Assembly (NCBI GenBank): GCA_022828595.1
Contig: JAKGHH010000002.1
Coordinates: forward strand, 45,540,222-45,604,221
DNA from: Nelumbo lutea
Lineage: Eukaryota > Streptophyta > Magnoliopsida > Proteales > Nelumbonaceae
Direction of reading: 5' to 3'
Length of the DNA: 64,000 nucleotides
Position 1 is the first letter of the stretch. Each line of letters opens with the position of its first letter. A program made the translations under genes and the position numbers. Under the pieces are notes generated by a model. The model had not been told where the DNA came from. It was given only the letters and a program-made list of their open reading frames with translations, and made no database searches. This document shows positions 22,352 to 33,246 of the stretch, piece by piece.

Positions 22352-23684
22352 ATAACCAATTCCACAAATAATAAGCAAAAGGACAAGAAATCAAAAGATG
22401 AGTCGCCGTCTCACCGTTTCTTAAGCAAAGGTAACGGACATGTGGGGAAAGGCTCCAGTTTGGCCTTTTTCTTTGAAGTACATCCATAGTATTGATCTTT
22501 TGAAGAGCCACTTCCCAGCAAAAAGCCCTAACTTTTGGCGACGCAGGAGAATACCAGATTTCTTTAGCAGGAAAAGAGACTAACACAAAAGAAGACTGGA
22601 CTAAGGCGTTGAAGAAAGATGAACAAGAGTAAGTCCCTGAAGAGGACTCTTTCCAAATTCTACTATCTGGGCAAGAAAGATCTAGGAAAACTGAATTCAA
22701 CACAGTGAATAACTCATCTGCAGAAGCCAATTTTGAATCCCTCATCCCTCTTCTCAAACCCAAATCCCAAGTCCCCTCAGACACACAAAGTGAGGAGATG
22801 GTTTTGAATTTATTTAGGGAAAGAGAATACATTACCGGGAATCTATCCTTAAGGGGGGTGTTCCCAAGTCAAAGGTCCTCCCAAAACAAAATTTTATTAC
22901 CTGAACACATATCAAATCTGATGAAAGGCTGAAAGGAAGACGAGACTCTAGCAGTTGCTTTCCAAGGGGAGAAATGAGAAGCCCTAGGGTCGACGCTAGC
23001 ATCCCATCCATTAGCTACCATTCCATGAATACTTTCCACCACCAAGTGCCACAAACTGTCCTGCTCCAAAGGAAATCTCCACAACCACTTTCCTAACAAA
23101 GCTACATTTCTTAATCTGATATTGCCAATGCCTAAACCTCCTGCTTCCTTTTTCCAAGAAACCACTTCCCACTTCACTAAATGGTCCTTTTTTAAGTCAC
23201 CCAATTCCTACAGAAAATCTCACATGAGCTTTTCTAACTTATTGGCAACCTTGGCAGGAAGCTTAAAGGTAGACAGAAAATGCACCGAAAGGTTGGCCAG
23301 AGTGGACTTGATTAAAGTGATTCTACCCCCTAGTGAGATATAATTTTTCTTCCACCTTGCTAGCTTCTTAGTGAATCTTTCTAAAACTAGGTGCCAAAAA
23401 TTTTCTATTCTAGGATTTCCCACCAAAGGTAGACCTAAATATACCAGAGGCCAACCACTTACCTAACAACCTAAAGCCTTAGCCACCAACTGCACTTCAT
23501 CATCCCGTAAATTCACCCCTGCTACACAACTCTTGTTCCAATTAATTTTCAGATTGGAGACTCTCAAAATGCATCACCACCAATCTCAAATTATCCATGT
23601 CCTCAATTTCCTCTTCACAAAAGAGAATGATATCATCCGCAAATTGTAAGTGAGTGACAATCACTTGTTGCCTCCCAACTCTGC
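22352..23684 (-). pseudogene. LINE1 RT end and zf-RVT region
   Basis: The minus strand encodes, in pieces: HLQFADDIILFCEEEI (RT catalytic motif, near 23640); LVYLGLPLVGNPRIENFWH; KKNYISLGGRITLIKSTLAN; KEAGGLGIGNIRLRNVALLG; WHLVVESIHGM and KILFWEDL (22869); and then the zf-RVT part, SSGTYSCSSF, KEIWYSPASPKVRAFCWEV and HLLISCPFAYYLWNW, which is cut at 22352 by copia A1. LINE RT copies element RNA at a nicked target. This copy has lost its endonuclease and most of RT and has several stops. Confidence 0.85.
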
Positions 23685-24380
23685 ACTATGTAATCCGAAA
23701 CTTTGATCAAAGACATCCAGCAAGTATATCCCATTCGCCTCATGGCCACTCCCAATCGTCCGCTGAGACTTCAGGTCCTGAAAAACACAATAAGTAGGAA
23801 AGAAGGTTATGTTGCAGTTCATTGATTTTGTTAAACTAATAACAGATAAAAGGTTAGTGCTAAGTTTGGGAACATGAAGGACAGAGGATAATACAAGTGA
23901 GTCAAAGGCTCTAACATCCCCCTTGCCAGAGATGGGAAGTCTTTCTACTGAGAGGAGCTGGTATGAACAAAAAAGGTTAGGTATGCTAATCATATGATCT
24001 GATGCACCAAAATCTATGATCCAAGGAATTCTATGACTACCTGAGGCTATAACATGATTTGCAAAAGAACGAATACGTAAATGGGCAAAGGCGGATGTAT
24101 AGGGGGTGCCTGAGGAGGAAGATGCAAAAATAGACTCCAAGTGATGTATCAACTTCCCATATCTCTCAAATTCTGCCTTCACTGCTGCCAACTGTTCCAC
24201 AACAGATTTTTCTTCACTTTCAGATAATGTAGCAACATTTGCATTCTTGGGCTTTCCAAACTGACCACCCTTCTTAAAATTATTGTTGTTCCGAAACCTT
24301 TCTGGAAGAAGATCTGGATGAAGTTTCCAACAAGAATCCTTCGTATGTTTCGGCTTCTTGCAATGTTCACATATCACCTC
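23685..24380 (-). pseudogene. Gag end, protease and pre-integrase of copia B2
   Basis: It resumes B2 on the far side of A2 with the zinc knuckle CEHCKKPKHTKDSC (CX2CX4HX4C, near 24370). A linker and the protease block PWIIDFGASDHM (near 24010) follow; the catalytic DSG is DFG here, so the protease is probably inactive. Then come SSVLHVPKLSTNLLSV and GSGHEANGIYLLD. The reading frame is open to about 23685, where LINE1 sequence takes over. No integrase is present. Confidence 0.85.
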
Positions 24381-24652
24381 TGTTAAAGTGTGCCAAATAG
24401 GGGTAGTTTAGTCTTCTTATGCTTGTTAAGTAGCTTGCTTATGTGGCGGTGTTATTAGAGTCACTCTGCCCCACACTTAAGTAAGGGCATTTTTGTCTTT
24501 GTAAAGATCATTAGAATCTAATGAAGATTAAGGGGGTCGACTGTAGGTGTAATCCAACAGATTTCGACAGACCCTTATTTTCTTTCTTCTTCTTCTTCCT
24601 CTTCTCCTTCCTTCTCTTCCTGGTTCGGACTACTGTAGCAGCATCTGAAACA
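24381..24652 (+). repeat. 5' LTR of copia A2
   Basis: A 272-bp LTR, TGTTAAAGTGTGCC to CATCTGAAACA, next to the Met-tRNA primer site at 24653. Confidence 0.93.
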
Positions 24653-25404
24653 TGGTATCAGAGCCCAGCTCCTGACCTACTTCAGTTGGTAAAGCACCTC
24701 AGTAGTGTTCATGACTCTCCTCCTTCGTTTCTAGATGGAGAGAACTGGTTCGCCCTAGGTCTGAAACATCACGGATCTCTCTCTCTGCTGCGCATAACCT
24801 TCTTCATAAAGAAAAGTGACTTCAGCAGTGAATGATTGGTTGATATTCTCAAAGGAAGGTCGGTTATCACTTTTTCTTGTGTTACTGATATTTTTGGGTA
24901 GAAACCCTACAAGAAGCTAATAGTATCGACCGGAACCTCGAACTAGGTTCATTGTTGCCCTAGAAAGGGCTGTGTGTGCAGTAGCCGAATGGTGTAGGGG
25001 CTGCTGTGAGTTGTTGAGTGGTTTAGGGCTGCTGTGAGTAGCCGAGTGGTGTAAGGTGTAATGTTGTGACCTAGTCGAGTTTTTTTTGTGGGTGTGTAGT
25101 GCCCTCTTAAAACTGTTAAACTAGTCTGAACTGGATGTAACAGGTTTAACTATGTTGTGGTGCTTATGTTGCACAATCCCTATTGAGTGGATGTAAGAGG
25201 GCTTACATGTGATTAGTGAGTGTTAAATTGATGCCTATGTGGTCAGTGGTGTTGTGAAATCAGCAGTAGTGTGAATAAGAACAAGGCGTGTGTACCCACT
25301 GTTGTGTTTAGGAGTTGCTAAAGTGTTGGAATATCAATTTTTTGAATAACAACAGTCAGCTTGTTGCTGAGAATTCTGGTTAGAGGCAATTATGAAAGAG
25401 TTCA

Positions 25405-26505
25405 ATGGCAGCAATAGGAGATGGGTATAATGATCAGAAACCTAGTGTAGTGGTTTCCTCTGACTACCTAGGTGTACAGATGACCCCAATTAAATGGAAT
25501 GGGGAGAACTATGTTCCATGGGCTAAATCTGTGGAAGTTTTTCTCAAGGCAAAGAGGAAAGTGAAGCACAAAAAAGATGAGAAACCATCGGCTGACTCCC
25601 AAGGGTTTGATGATTGGGAGCAAGAAGATGCTCAAATCATGACTTGGCTATGGAACAGTATGGAACCAAAAATTAGTGCCAACTTCATGTTCCTTGATAC
25701 AACTAAGGATATATGGGAACATGCTAAGAAGTTGTATTCTGGACAAGATAATACAACAAAAGTATATCAACTTTATCAGGAGTACTTTGATTTGGAACAA
25801 GGAAACAAAACGCTAGAAGAGTACCATGCCTGCATGAAGAATATAAGGAATGAACTCAATGTCTATCATCCCCTCACTCCAGATATTAAAGTTCAGCAAC
25901 AACAAAGGGAACAACTAGATGTTAGAAGATTCTTGGTGGGGCTGAAATCAGAGTATGAACTAGTTAGAGCCCAAATATTAAGGAGCTCCACCCTTCCTAC
26001 ACTTGAAGAAGTATTCTCATGGCTTCGCAGAATTTCTTTGGGACAGACAGAGAATCCCACACAGTCTGATAGATCAGCACTTGTGACAACTAGAGGAGGT
26101 GGACACAATACAAGAGGGGGAGGACATGCCTCCCGAGGTGGCCGTGGCAGTTCGATGATTGGTCGGGATGGTCATGACTCAGGGGGAGGCCATGGCAGAG
26201 GGAAGAACAACTCTACAAGGAAATGTACTCATTGTGGTAGGGAAGGGCACACAGTGAATTTCTGTTATGACCTACATGGCCCTCCCTCCAAATGGGCTAA
26301 TCATGTTGTAGGAGGTGAGGTTGACATCAGTGATAGTAAACAGGCAGATCGTACTCCTCTCCCATCTACATCTACTTCTGGGAGGGAGATGGTGAGTGTA
26401 CTGCATGATGAGTATGAACGGTTCCTTCAAACTACTTCACAACATACCACTGCCACATTTGCCCATTCAGGTATTGCTTGCATGCCATCTAAAACCTCTC
26501 CCTAG
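25405..26505 (+). CDS. Gag of copia A2, intact stand-alone ORF (366 codons)
   Basis: This is an uninterrupted Gag reading frame. It starts MAAIGDGYNDQKPSVVVSSD, the same start as A3 and A4. It has the Gag core (GENYVPWAKSVEVFL, WLWNSMEPKISANFMFLD, DIWEHAKKLYSGQDNT, KNIRNELNVYHPL), an RGG/GGGH-rich linker at about residues 230-270, and a complete zinc knuckle CTHCGREGHTVNFC (CX2CX4HX4C) at about residues 273-286. It ends with TAG at 26503-26505, immediately before the protease, where A4 has a Trp codon. Gag packages element RNA. This is the only complete Gag in the window and could in principle supply particles to other group A copies, if transcribed. Confidence 0.85.
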   Translation: MAAIGDGYNDQKPSVVVSSDYLGVQMTPIKWNGENYVPWAKSVEVFLKAKRKVKHKKDEKPSADSQGFDDWEQEDAQIMTWLWNSMEPKISANFMFLDTTKDIWEHAKKLYSGQDNTTKVYQLYQEYFDLEQGNKTLEEYHACMKNIRNELNVYHPLTPDIKVQQQQREQLDVRRFLVGLKSEYELVRAQILRSSTLPTLEEVFSWLRRISLGQTENPTQSDRSALVTTRGGGHNTRGGGHASRGGRGSSMIGRDGHDSGGGHGRGKNNSTRKCTHCGREGHTVNFCYDLHGPPSKWANHVVGGEVDISDSKQADRTPLPSTSTSGREMVSVLHDEYERFLQTTSQHTTATFAHSGIACMPSKTSP

Positions 26506-29500
26506 ATTATTGACTTTGGAGCCTCAGATCATATGATTGGGACTCCAGGTGTGTTCTCTTCACTTTCTGAAACCTCCACATCACAAACTGTTACACTTGC
26601 CAATGGGTCATCATCTCCCATATGTGGTGTTGGTAATGTTGGCATGACTTCTGTGCCCTTATCATCTGTTTTATATGTCCCTAAGTTTCCATTCAATCTT
26701 ATGTCTGTTAGTAAAATAACCAAAGCTCTTAACTGTTCTGTTACCTTCTTTCCTTCCACTTGTGTTTTTCAGGATCTCAAGACGGGGAAGAAGATTGGTG
26801 GGGGGCATGAAGCTGGTGGACTGTATTATCTTGACGGCGGTGGATCTTCAATTGCTCTTCAGACTTCACTTACTCCTCTACAATGGCATTGCCGACGGGG
26901 ACATCCATTTCTCAAGGCTCTCAAGATGTTGGTTCCGTCATTGAGTCAATTGTCAGTTTTGCAATGTGAGTCATGTCAGTTTGGTAAACATCGTCGTATG
27001 TCCTTCAGTCCAAGAGTTGAGAATCGTATGTTGAGTCATTTTTCTTTGGTTCATTCAGATGTTAGGGGACCAATCAAAAAATAGTCTTATAATGGGTACA
27101 AGTATTTTGTCTCCTTTATTGATGATTGTTCAAGAATGACATGGATTTACTTAATGAAAGAAAGAAAATTATTTTCCATTTTTCAAAAATTCCATGGTGA
27201 AATACGCACACAATTTGGTGTTCCAATCAAAGTTCTCCGTTCAGATAATGGTCGTGAATACTTTCTTACTTCATTTCAACAGTATTAAAAACAACATGGC
27301 ATTATTCATCAGACCTCATGTGCATTCACCCCTCAACAAAATGGGGTAGCTGAACGGAAGAATCGTTAGCTTCTTGAAACTGCTCGGTCTATGCTTCACC
27401 ACATGAATGTTCCTAAATGGTTTTGGAGTGATGCTGTAGTCACTGCATGTTTTCTCATTAATCGGATGCGCTCTTTTATTCTTCATGGTCGGTCCCCCTT
27501 CTCTATCTTGTTTCCCACTTTATCTCCATTTCCATTAACTCCCCGTGTCTTTGGTTGTGTGTGCTTTGTCCATAATCTGAGTCCTGGAATAGACAAGCTA
27601 GATGCACGCTCAATTAAATGTGTCTTCCTTGGCTACCCTCAGACTAAAAAAGGGTACAAGTGTTATAATCCCATTAGCCGAAAGTGTTATGTCTGCCCTG
27701 ATGTCACCTTTTTTGAGTCTGTATCCTTCTTCTCAAGTCCTGATGCATCCTTGTCTTCATCCCCACTTCCTCTTCCTTTTCCTATCAGTGATCTTATTCC
27801 AGATGCTGTTGTGGAAGTAGATTCATCACCTCATCCAGTACAGGTCACCACCGAACGACCACTGATCCAACAAGTGTATACACGCCGAACGACATTGGCC
27901 CCTCCTCCAGCTTCTACCTGATCTGTGGATCCTCTCATGGCTCCTATTGCTGAACCTTCAAACCTTGACCTACCCATTGTTCAAGAATGATATGGATTTA
28001 TTTAATGAAAGAAAAAAGTGAATTATTTTCCATTTTTCAAAAAATTCCATGCTGAAATACGCACACAATTTGGTGTTCCAATCAAAGTTCTTCGTTCAGA
28101 TAATGGTCATGAATACTTTCTTACTTCATTTCAACAGTATTTAGAACAACATGGCATTATTCATCAGACCTCATGTGCATTCACCCTTCAACAAAATGGG
28201 GTAGCTGAACGGAAGAATCGTCAGCTTCTTGAAACTGCTCGGTCTATGCTTCACCGCATGAATGTTCCTAAACGGTTTTGGAGTGATGCTGTACTCACTG
28301 CGTGTTTTCTCATTAATCAGATGCCTTCTTTTATTCTTCATGGTCGGTCCCCCTTCTCTATCTTGTTTCCCACTTTACCTCCATTTCCATTAACTCCTCG
28401 TGTCTTTGGCTGTGTGTGCTTTGTCCACAATCTGAGTCCTGGAATAGACAAGCTAGATGCACGCTCAATTAAATGTGTCTTCCTTGGCTACCCTCGGACT
28501 CAAAAAGGGTACAAGTGTTATAATCCCATTAGCCGAAAGTGTTATGTCTGCCCTGATGTCACCTTTTTTGAGTCTGTATCCTTCTTCTCAAGTACTGATG
28601 CATCCTTGTCTTCACCCTCACTTCCTCTTCCTCTTCCTGTCAGTGATCCTGTTCCAGATGCTATTGTGGAAGTAGACTCATCACCCATCCAGTGTAGGTC
28701 ACCACCGAACGACCACCGATCCGACAAGTGTATACACGTCGAACAACACTGGCCCCTCCTCCAGCTTCTACCTGATATGCGGATCTTCTCATGGCTCCTA
28801 TTGCTGAACCTTCAGACCTTGACCTACCCATTGCCTTACGGAAAGGTAAACGTAGTTCTACCCTCCACCCCATTTCCAATTTTGTTTCATCATCTCGTCT
28901 TTCTACCTCACATCGCCAGATTGTTTCACTTTTGTCCTCTATTTCCATACCTAACAATGTTCAAGAAACTCTTAGTTCACCTAATTGGCGGGGGGCAATA
29001 GAGGAGGAACTTTGTGCTCTTCAACATACTCAAACGTGGGAACTTACTACTCTCCCACCTGTTAAGCATGTTGTGGGTTGTAAATGGGTGTATACTGTGA
29101 AATACTTGCCAGATGGTAGTGTGGAGCGTCTGAAGGCTAGATTTGTTTCTAAAGGTTACTCACAGTGGTATGGAGTGGACTACATGGAGACATTCTCTCT
29201 GGTGGCTAGGATTGGTTCTGTTCGTGTACTAATCTCCCTGGCAGTTATGTATGATTGGCCTCTCTTTCAGCTTGGCATAAAGAATGCCTTCCACCATGGT
29301 GATCTGGTGGAGGAGGTATATATGGAGCAACCACCTGGGTTTGTTGCACAAGGGAGGATGGTAAGGTGTGCAAACTGAAGAAGGCAATTTATGGGTTGAA
29401 GCATTCTCCACGTGCTTGGTTTGGGAAGTTCAACGAAGTGGTGAAGAGTTTTGGAATGAAGCAATGTCAGGTTGATCACTCTGTGTTCAGCTATGACTCG

Positions 29501-30483
29501 GAAGCTGCGAAGATTTTATTAGTGGTCTATGTGGATGATATTGTCATTACTGGTAGTGATAAATTGGGATTGGCAAACTAAAGGTATTTCTGCAAAATCA
29601 TTTTCAAACAAAAGACCTTGGAACATTAAAGTATTTCTTGGGAATAGAAGTTGCCAGGTCAAAACAAGGTGTAAATCTATGCCAAAGAAAATATGTTCTT
29701 GATCTATTGGAAGAAACATGACTGTTAGGTGCAAAACCGGATGAGACCCCTATGGAACCAAATGTTAAGTTGAGTAGTGATACAGGAGAAGTATTTGAAG
29801 ATCCTGGAAGGTATAGACGACTAGTGGGAAAGCTGAACTATCTGACTATCACGAGACCCGGCATCTCCTTTGCAGTCAGTGTGGTGAGCCAATTCATGCA
29901 GAACCCTCGTATACCTCACTAGGATGTAGTCCTTAGAATTGTGAGGTATCTGAAAGGAGCTCCAGGCCGTGGGCTTTTGTATAGATTAGGAGGAAAACTT
30001 GAAGTAGTTGGGTATACAGATGCAGACTGGGCAGGCTCAATGAATGACAGAAGATCTACTACAAGCTACTGCACATTTCTTGGAGGAAATCTTGTGACAT
30101 GGAAGAGTAAAAAGCAGGTGGTTGTGGCCAGAAGCAGTGCTGAAGCCGAGTATAGGGCCACGACGCACACTACCCATGAATTAGTGTGGTTGAGGAATCT
30201 CTTATAAGAAATTGGATTTCACATGGATAAACCTATGAGATTGTACTGTGACATCCAAGCTGCACTCCATATCTCATCCAACCCTGTCTTTTATGAGAGA
30301 ACAAAGCACATAGAGGTTGATTGCCACTTTGTGAGAGAGAAGGTCCTTGCTGGAGAGATAAATACAGAACATGTGGGCTCTAATGACCAGTGGGCAGATT
30401 TGTTTACAAAAGCTCTAAGCTCAGGGAAGGTGAACTATCTATGTAACAAGCTGGGATTATATGACATATATTCTCCAGCTTGA
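26506..30483 (+). pseudogene. Pol of copia A2, broken, with duplicated integrase
   Basis: Order: protease (catalytic DSG changed to DFG, near 26515), pre-integrase WHCRRGHPF, the integrase core, an extra integrase-to-linker copy, RT and RNase H. The segment 27129-27979 is repeated as 27980-28833, giving two integrase C-terminal regions. Stops and frameshifts are present in both copies (for example TAG near 27081, TAA near 27286, TAG near 27367). In RT the catalytic Asp of motif A is Gly (QLGIKNAFHHG, near 29275), while YVDDIVITG is kept. A TGA at about 29718-29720 is at the same codon as in A1. The RNase H end is split by a TAA near 30206. Confidence 0.87.
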
Positions 30484-30490
30484 GGGGGAG

Positions 30491-30766
30491 TGTTAAAGTG
30501 TGCCGAATAGGGGTAGCTTAGTCTTCTTATGCTTGTTAAGTAGCATGCTTATGTGGCAGTGTTATTAGAGTCACTCTGCCCCACACTTAAGTAAGGGCAT
30601 TTTTGTCTTTGTAAAGATCATTAGAATCTAATGAAGATTAAGGGGCCGACTGTAGGTGTAATCCAACAGATTTTGAGAGACCCTTATTTTCTTTCTTCTT
30701 CTTCTCTTCTTCTTCTTCTCCTTCCTTCTCTTCCTGGTTAGGACTACTGTAGCAACATTTGAAACA
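30491..30766 (+). repeat. 3' LTR of copia A2
   Basis: A 276-bp LTR, TGTTAAAGTGTGCC to CATTTGAAACA, after gagggggag. It shares with the 5' copy the private variants gtgtgcc and cttatgcttg. Confidence 0.93.
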
Positions 30767-30771
30767 ACCTC

Positions 30772-31510
30772 CCTTTTTTTCATTTACCCCCTTTGGTTTT
30801 AATCCAGCATGTGCAAAATGTTCTGGGGGAGGTGGGGTCTGTAGCTATACCTATCACCTGCTCTCTTCACTGCTTACCATAGAGTACGCTTGAGTAAGTG
30901 ACACTTCATCCTTGGCTAGAATATTTTGCCTTGTAATATCAAATTCAGGATTGAGTCCTGTAAGGAATTCAAACAATATTTCTTTCCACAAATTTTCTAA
31001 AAGTTTCTGCATCTTTGTGCTTTCCCATACGACTGCTTCCATAACATCTATCTCCTGCCATAGTGACTTTAACATTGAATGGTAGACAGCCACACTCTTC
31101 TCCCCATATTTTAAAATTTTCACTTCATTCTTCAATTTGTAGGCCCTTGCAACATTTAATTTTTGAAAGTATGTTTCTGTAACACTATCCCAAATCTCCT
31201 TGGCTGAAGTCATCCATAGATAGTGTTGACTTATGTGGGGCTGCATAGAATTTACCAACCACCCAATAACTGTGTAATTATCCTGCATCCATTTCTCATA
31301 TGTAGAACCGGTCTCTTCCAGCATCACCTTACTACCCGTGAGAAACCCTAGTTTACCTCTACTACAGCCATGGATCTTAATAGATTGTGCCCAAGTAAGG
31401 TAATTTGTTCCGTCATGCTTAATTGTAGTGACTCCTGTCAAAATGGAATCTACGAGACCAACCCCCGACACCGGGATCTGCTTCATCTCACTTCCAGATT
31501 GCTCCATCAA
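30772..31510 (-). pseudogene. Gag of copia B2, N-terminal part
   Basis: It starts at ATG 31510 (MMEQSGSEMKQIPVSGVG). Conserved Gag blocks follow: TTIKHDGTNYLTWAQSIKIH, WLVNSMQPHISQHYLW, AKEIWDSVTETY and LFEFLTGLNPEFD. The frame stays open for 218 codons to a TAA near 30854, then continues in frame toward the A2 insertion at 30771. Gag forms the particle shell. The rest of Gag, with its zinc knuckle, lies at 24377 downward. Confidence 0.85.
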
Positions 31511-31976
31511 TCAAATGAAAGTCAAAAAACAATGTTTTCAACCTTTATAGACCTAACTAAGGTCAATCAAACACTCAAAAGTCCCAAAACTAGGGTTTCA
31601 CCGTACCTGGCCTCTAGAGAGAGAGAGAAGAAGTAGCCACTCAAACCAGAGCAATCCAAACCACTTCCAACTGCAGCCGCCCACTTTTGGAGATAAAAAA
31701 GGAACCCTCCAAGCCTTGAGCGACACACCCAAACAGCCTCTTCAACCTGTAACTGGAAACTCTCTAGTCGGCTAGGGTTTTGGGAAAAATTTTGTAGCCC
31801 ACTTTCTTGGCAATCTTCGGCCAGCTTCTGACTCTCCAAACCCTCTACCAACTAGGCAAACAAGATCTCTGATTGATCAGCAATTTCTCTCTCCATACAC
31901 CTTTCGATTAGAGAAAAAGTGTATGGGAAAAAAAGGAAAAAAAAAGGAAAATGAAGGAAGACCTACTCTGATACCA

Positions 31977-32330
31977 AGATGTGATTCAGACCAATAAGAT
32001 TAGCAGAAATATTTAGATTAGAGCAGAAAGAAGGAAGGAAGAAGAGGAAGACAGCAAGAAGAAGAAGGAAAAATGGAGAAGAAAGGAGAAAGAAAGGAGG
32101 AGTTCGATAATCTCCTCTTTCCCCAACTCTAATCTTTTATTAAACTTACTTAAGTTACATAATTTACAAGGAGCCCCTTAAGTAGGCATCCACATCAGCA
32201 ATACACTTAAAAAACAAAACAGAAGCTAAAGACCCATAAAGAAAGAAGGCCCAATAAGAAAACATAACAAGAAGGAACTAATAAGAATCACACTAAAGGA
32301 CTAAGGCCCATTCGGCCCAGTCTCTCTACA
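31977..32330 (-). repeat. 5' LTR of copia B2
   Basis: A 354-bp LTR on the minus strand, beginning TGTAGAGAGACTGGGCCGAA and ending just before tggtatcagagtagg (31976 downward). The GGGCCGAATGG-type start is shared with B1. Confidence 0.85.
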
Positions 32331-33092
32331 ACCAATATCATGTTCCCTTCATCTGCCTCCATCTCGAGATCTTTATTCAAACTCCAAGAAATCAAATCAT
32401 CAATTCATGAGTAATTCTTGCAATCATCAGTTTTTTTAAATTTTCCCATCAGAAAATTTTCATTCGAGTTGGTACAAACAACTGTGGAAATAATATTTAA
32501 AAAAGAATCTATCTACTCCATCAAGTATGATTGTAAAAATCTTACCATTTATAATAGGATTCACGATTACAATCACAAATTCCAAGGGTTGCAATTTGAA
32601 TCTTTTATGGAAAAAGATCTTACAATTACTATTTGAATCTTATGTTCAATTTGTGAATCTCATAACTAATCTAATTCCAGCTATTCAAATCAATTAGACC
32701 AGGTCCTAGTTTTCTTTTCTTTTTGCATTTGTATTAATTGTGTATGGCAAAAAGTGAGTAACATAACAATATATACAGGATACACAAAAAGGGGCAAACG
32801 GATCAGCAAGCAGAAATGTATAGTGACTCACTTTACATGTTTTGTCCATGGTGTTTTTGATGATGAATATAATACTAGTTTACCTTTTGCTCAAAAAAAT
32901 ATATATTACAGTTATAAAACTAATGTTTAAAGAACCTATTATTTCTTGAAGCTTAGGCTTGTCATGAAACCCATTTACACTCTAGAAACACAATGCAGAA
33001 GTTTTCAGTAAAAGGACAAATAAATATGACTAAGAAATGAACCAAGACAACAACAGTACTCTTTATTTCACTATATATAGAAGAATGCATAC
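32331..33092. other. Intron sequence between exon 3 and copia B2
   Basis: AT-rich host intron with no coding block recognised. It contains the 5' splice donor of the 17.2-kb intron at its right end. Confidence 0.5.
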
Positions 33093-33246
33093 CCGAGAAC
33101 CAAGCCTGCTCTCACAAGCGATTAGAATTATTGCACCCAACAGCAAGCATATTCCATGCCCCCAGTCCCCAAACATCACGGCAAAAAGAAAAGGAAATGT
33201 AATAACAGTATAAACAGCAGGATTTGCTTCCTGGTATCCAGCAACA
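33093..33246 (-). CDS. VHA-a: V-ATPase subunit a, internal exon 3 of window
   Basis: This 154-nt exon completes the split Gly codon and encodes [19 protein letters not shown], the invariant MFGDWGHG motif, and the first hydrophobic membrane segment ([12 protein letters not shown]). The acceptor is TGCAG and the donor is gtatgc, phase 0 at the 3' end. It stands between the two giant introns, with 29.3 kb on its 5' side and 17.2 kb on its 3' side. Some residues differ from the family consensus as I remember it: Gly for a basic residue in VA(R/K)YQEANP, Cys for Arg in the ARES/ARER block, and Arg for Gln before KLGSFMEM. The reading frame is open. Confidence 0.88.

Larger units (their letters stand above)
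16218..23684 (-). mobile_element. LINE1, 5'-truncated, interrupted by copia A1
   Basis: This minus-strand non-LTR retrotransposon has its A-rich 3' end at about 16221-16230 (T-run on the plus strand). Its sequence runs 16231-17079 and 22352-23684, split by copia A1. It begins inside the RT domain just before the catalytic motif (QFADDIILF near 23640). There it abuts the copia B2 remnant with no intervening DNA. Frames are broken by stops and shifts. Confidence 0.85.
24381..30766 (+). mobile_element. Copia element A2
   Basis: A 6,386-bp plus-strand element with LTRs 24381-24652 and 30491-30766 and an exact target-site duplication acctc (24376-24380 and 30767-30771). The PBS is tggtatcagagcc and the polypurine tract gagggggag. 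It inserted into gag of copia B2. It is about 1.1 kb longer than A1, largely because a block of about 850 bp (integrase to early RT) is present twice. Confidence 0.93.
23685..32330 (-). mobile_element. Copia element B2, 5' half, interrupted by A2
   Basis: This minus-strand group B element is present only from its 5' LTR (31977-32330) through gag (31510-30772) and, beyond the A2 insertion, from the zinc knuckle to the pre-integrase region (24380-23685). It then joins LINE1 directly. The integrase, RT, RNase H and 3' LTR are missing from this window. The A2 target-site duplication (acctc) falls between two Gag codons of B2, so the two halves were contiguous. Confidence 0.85.
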
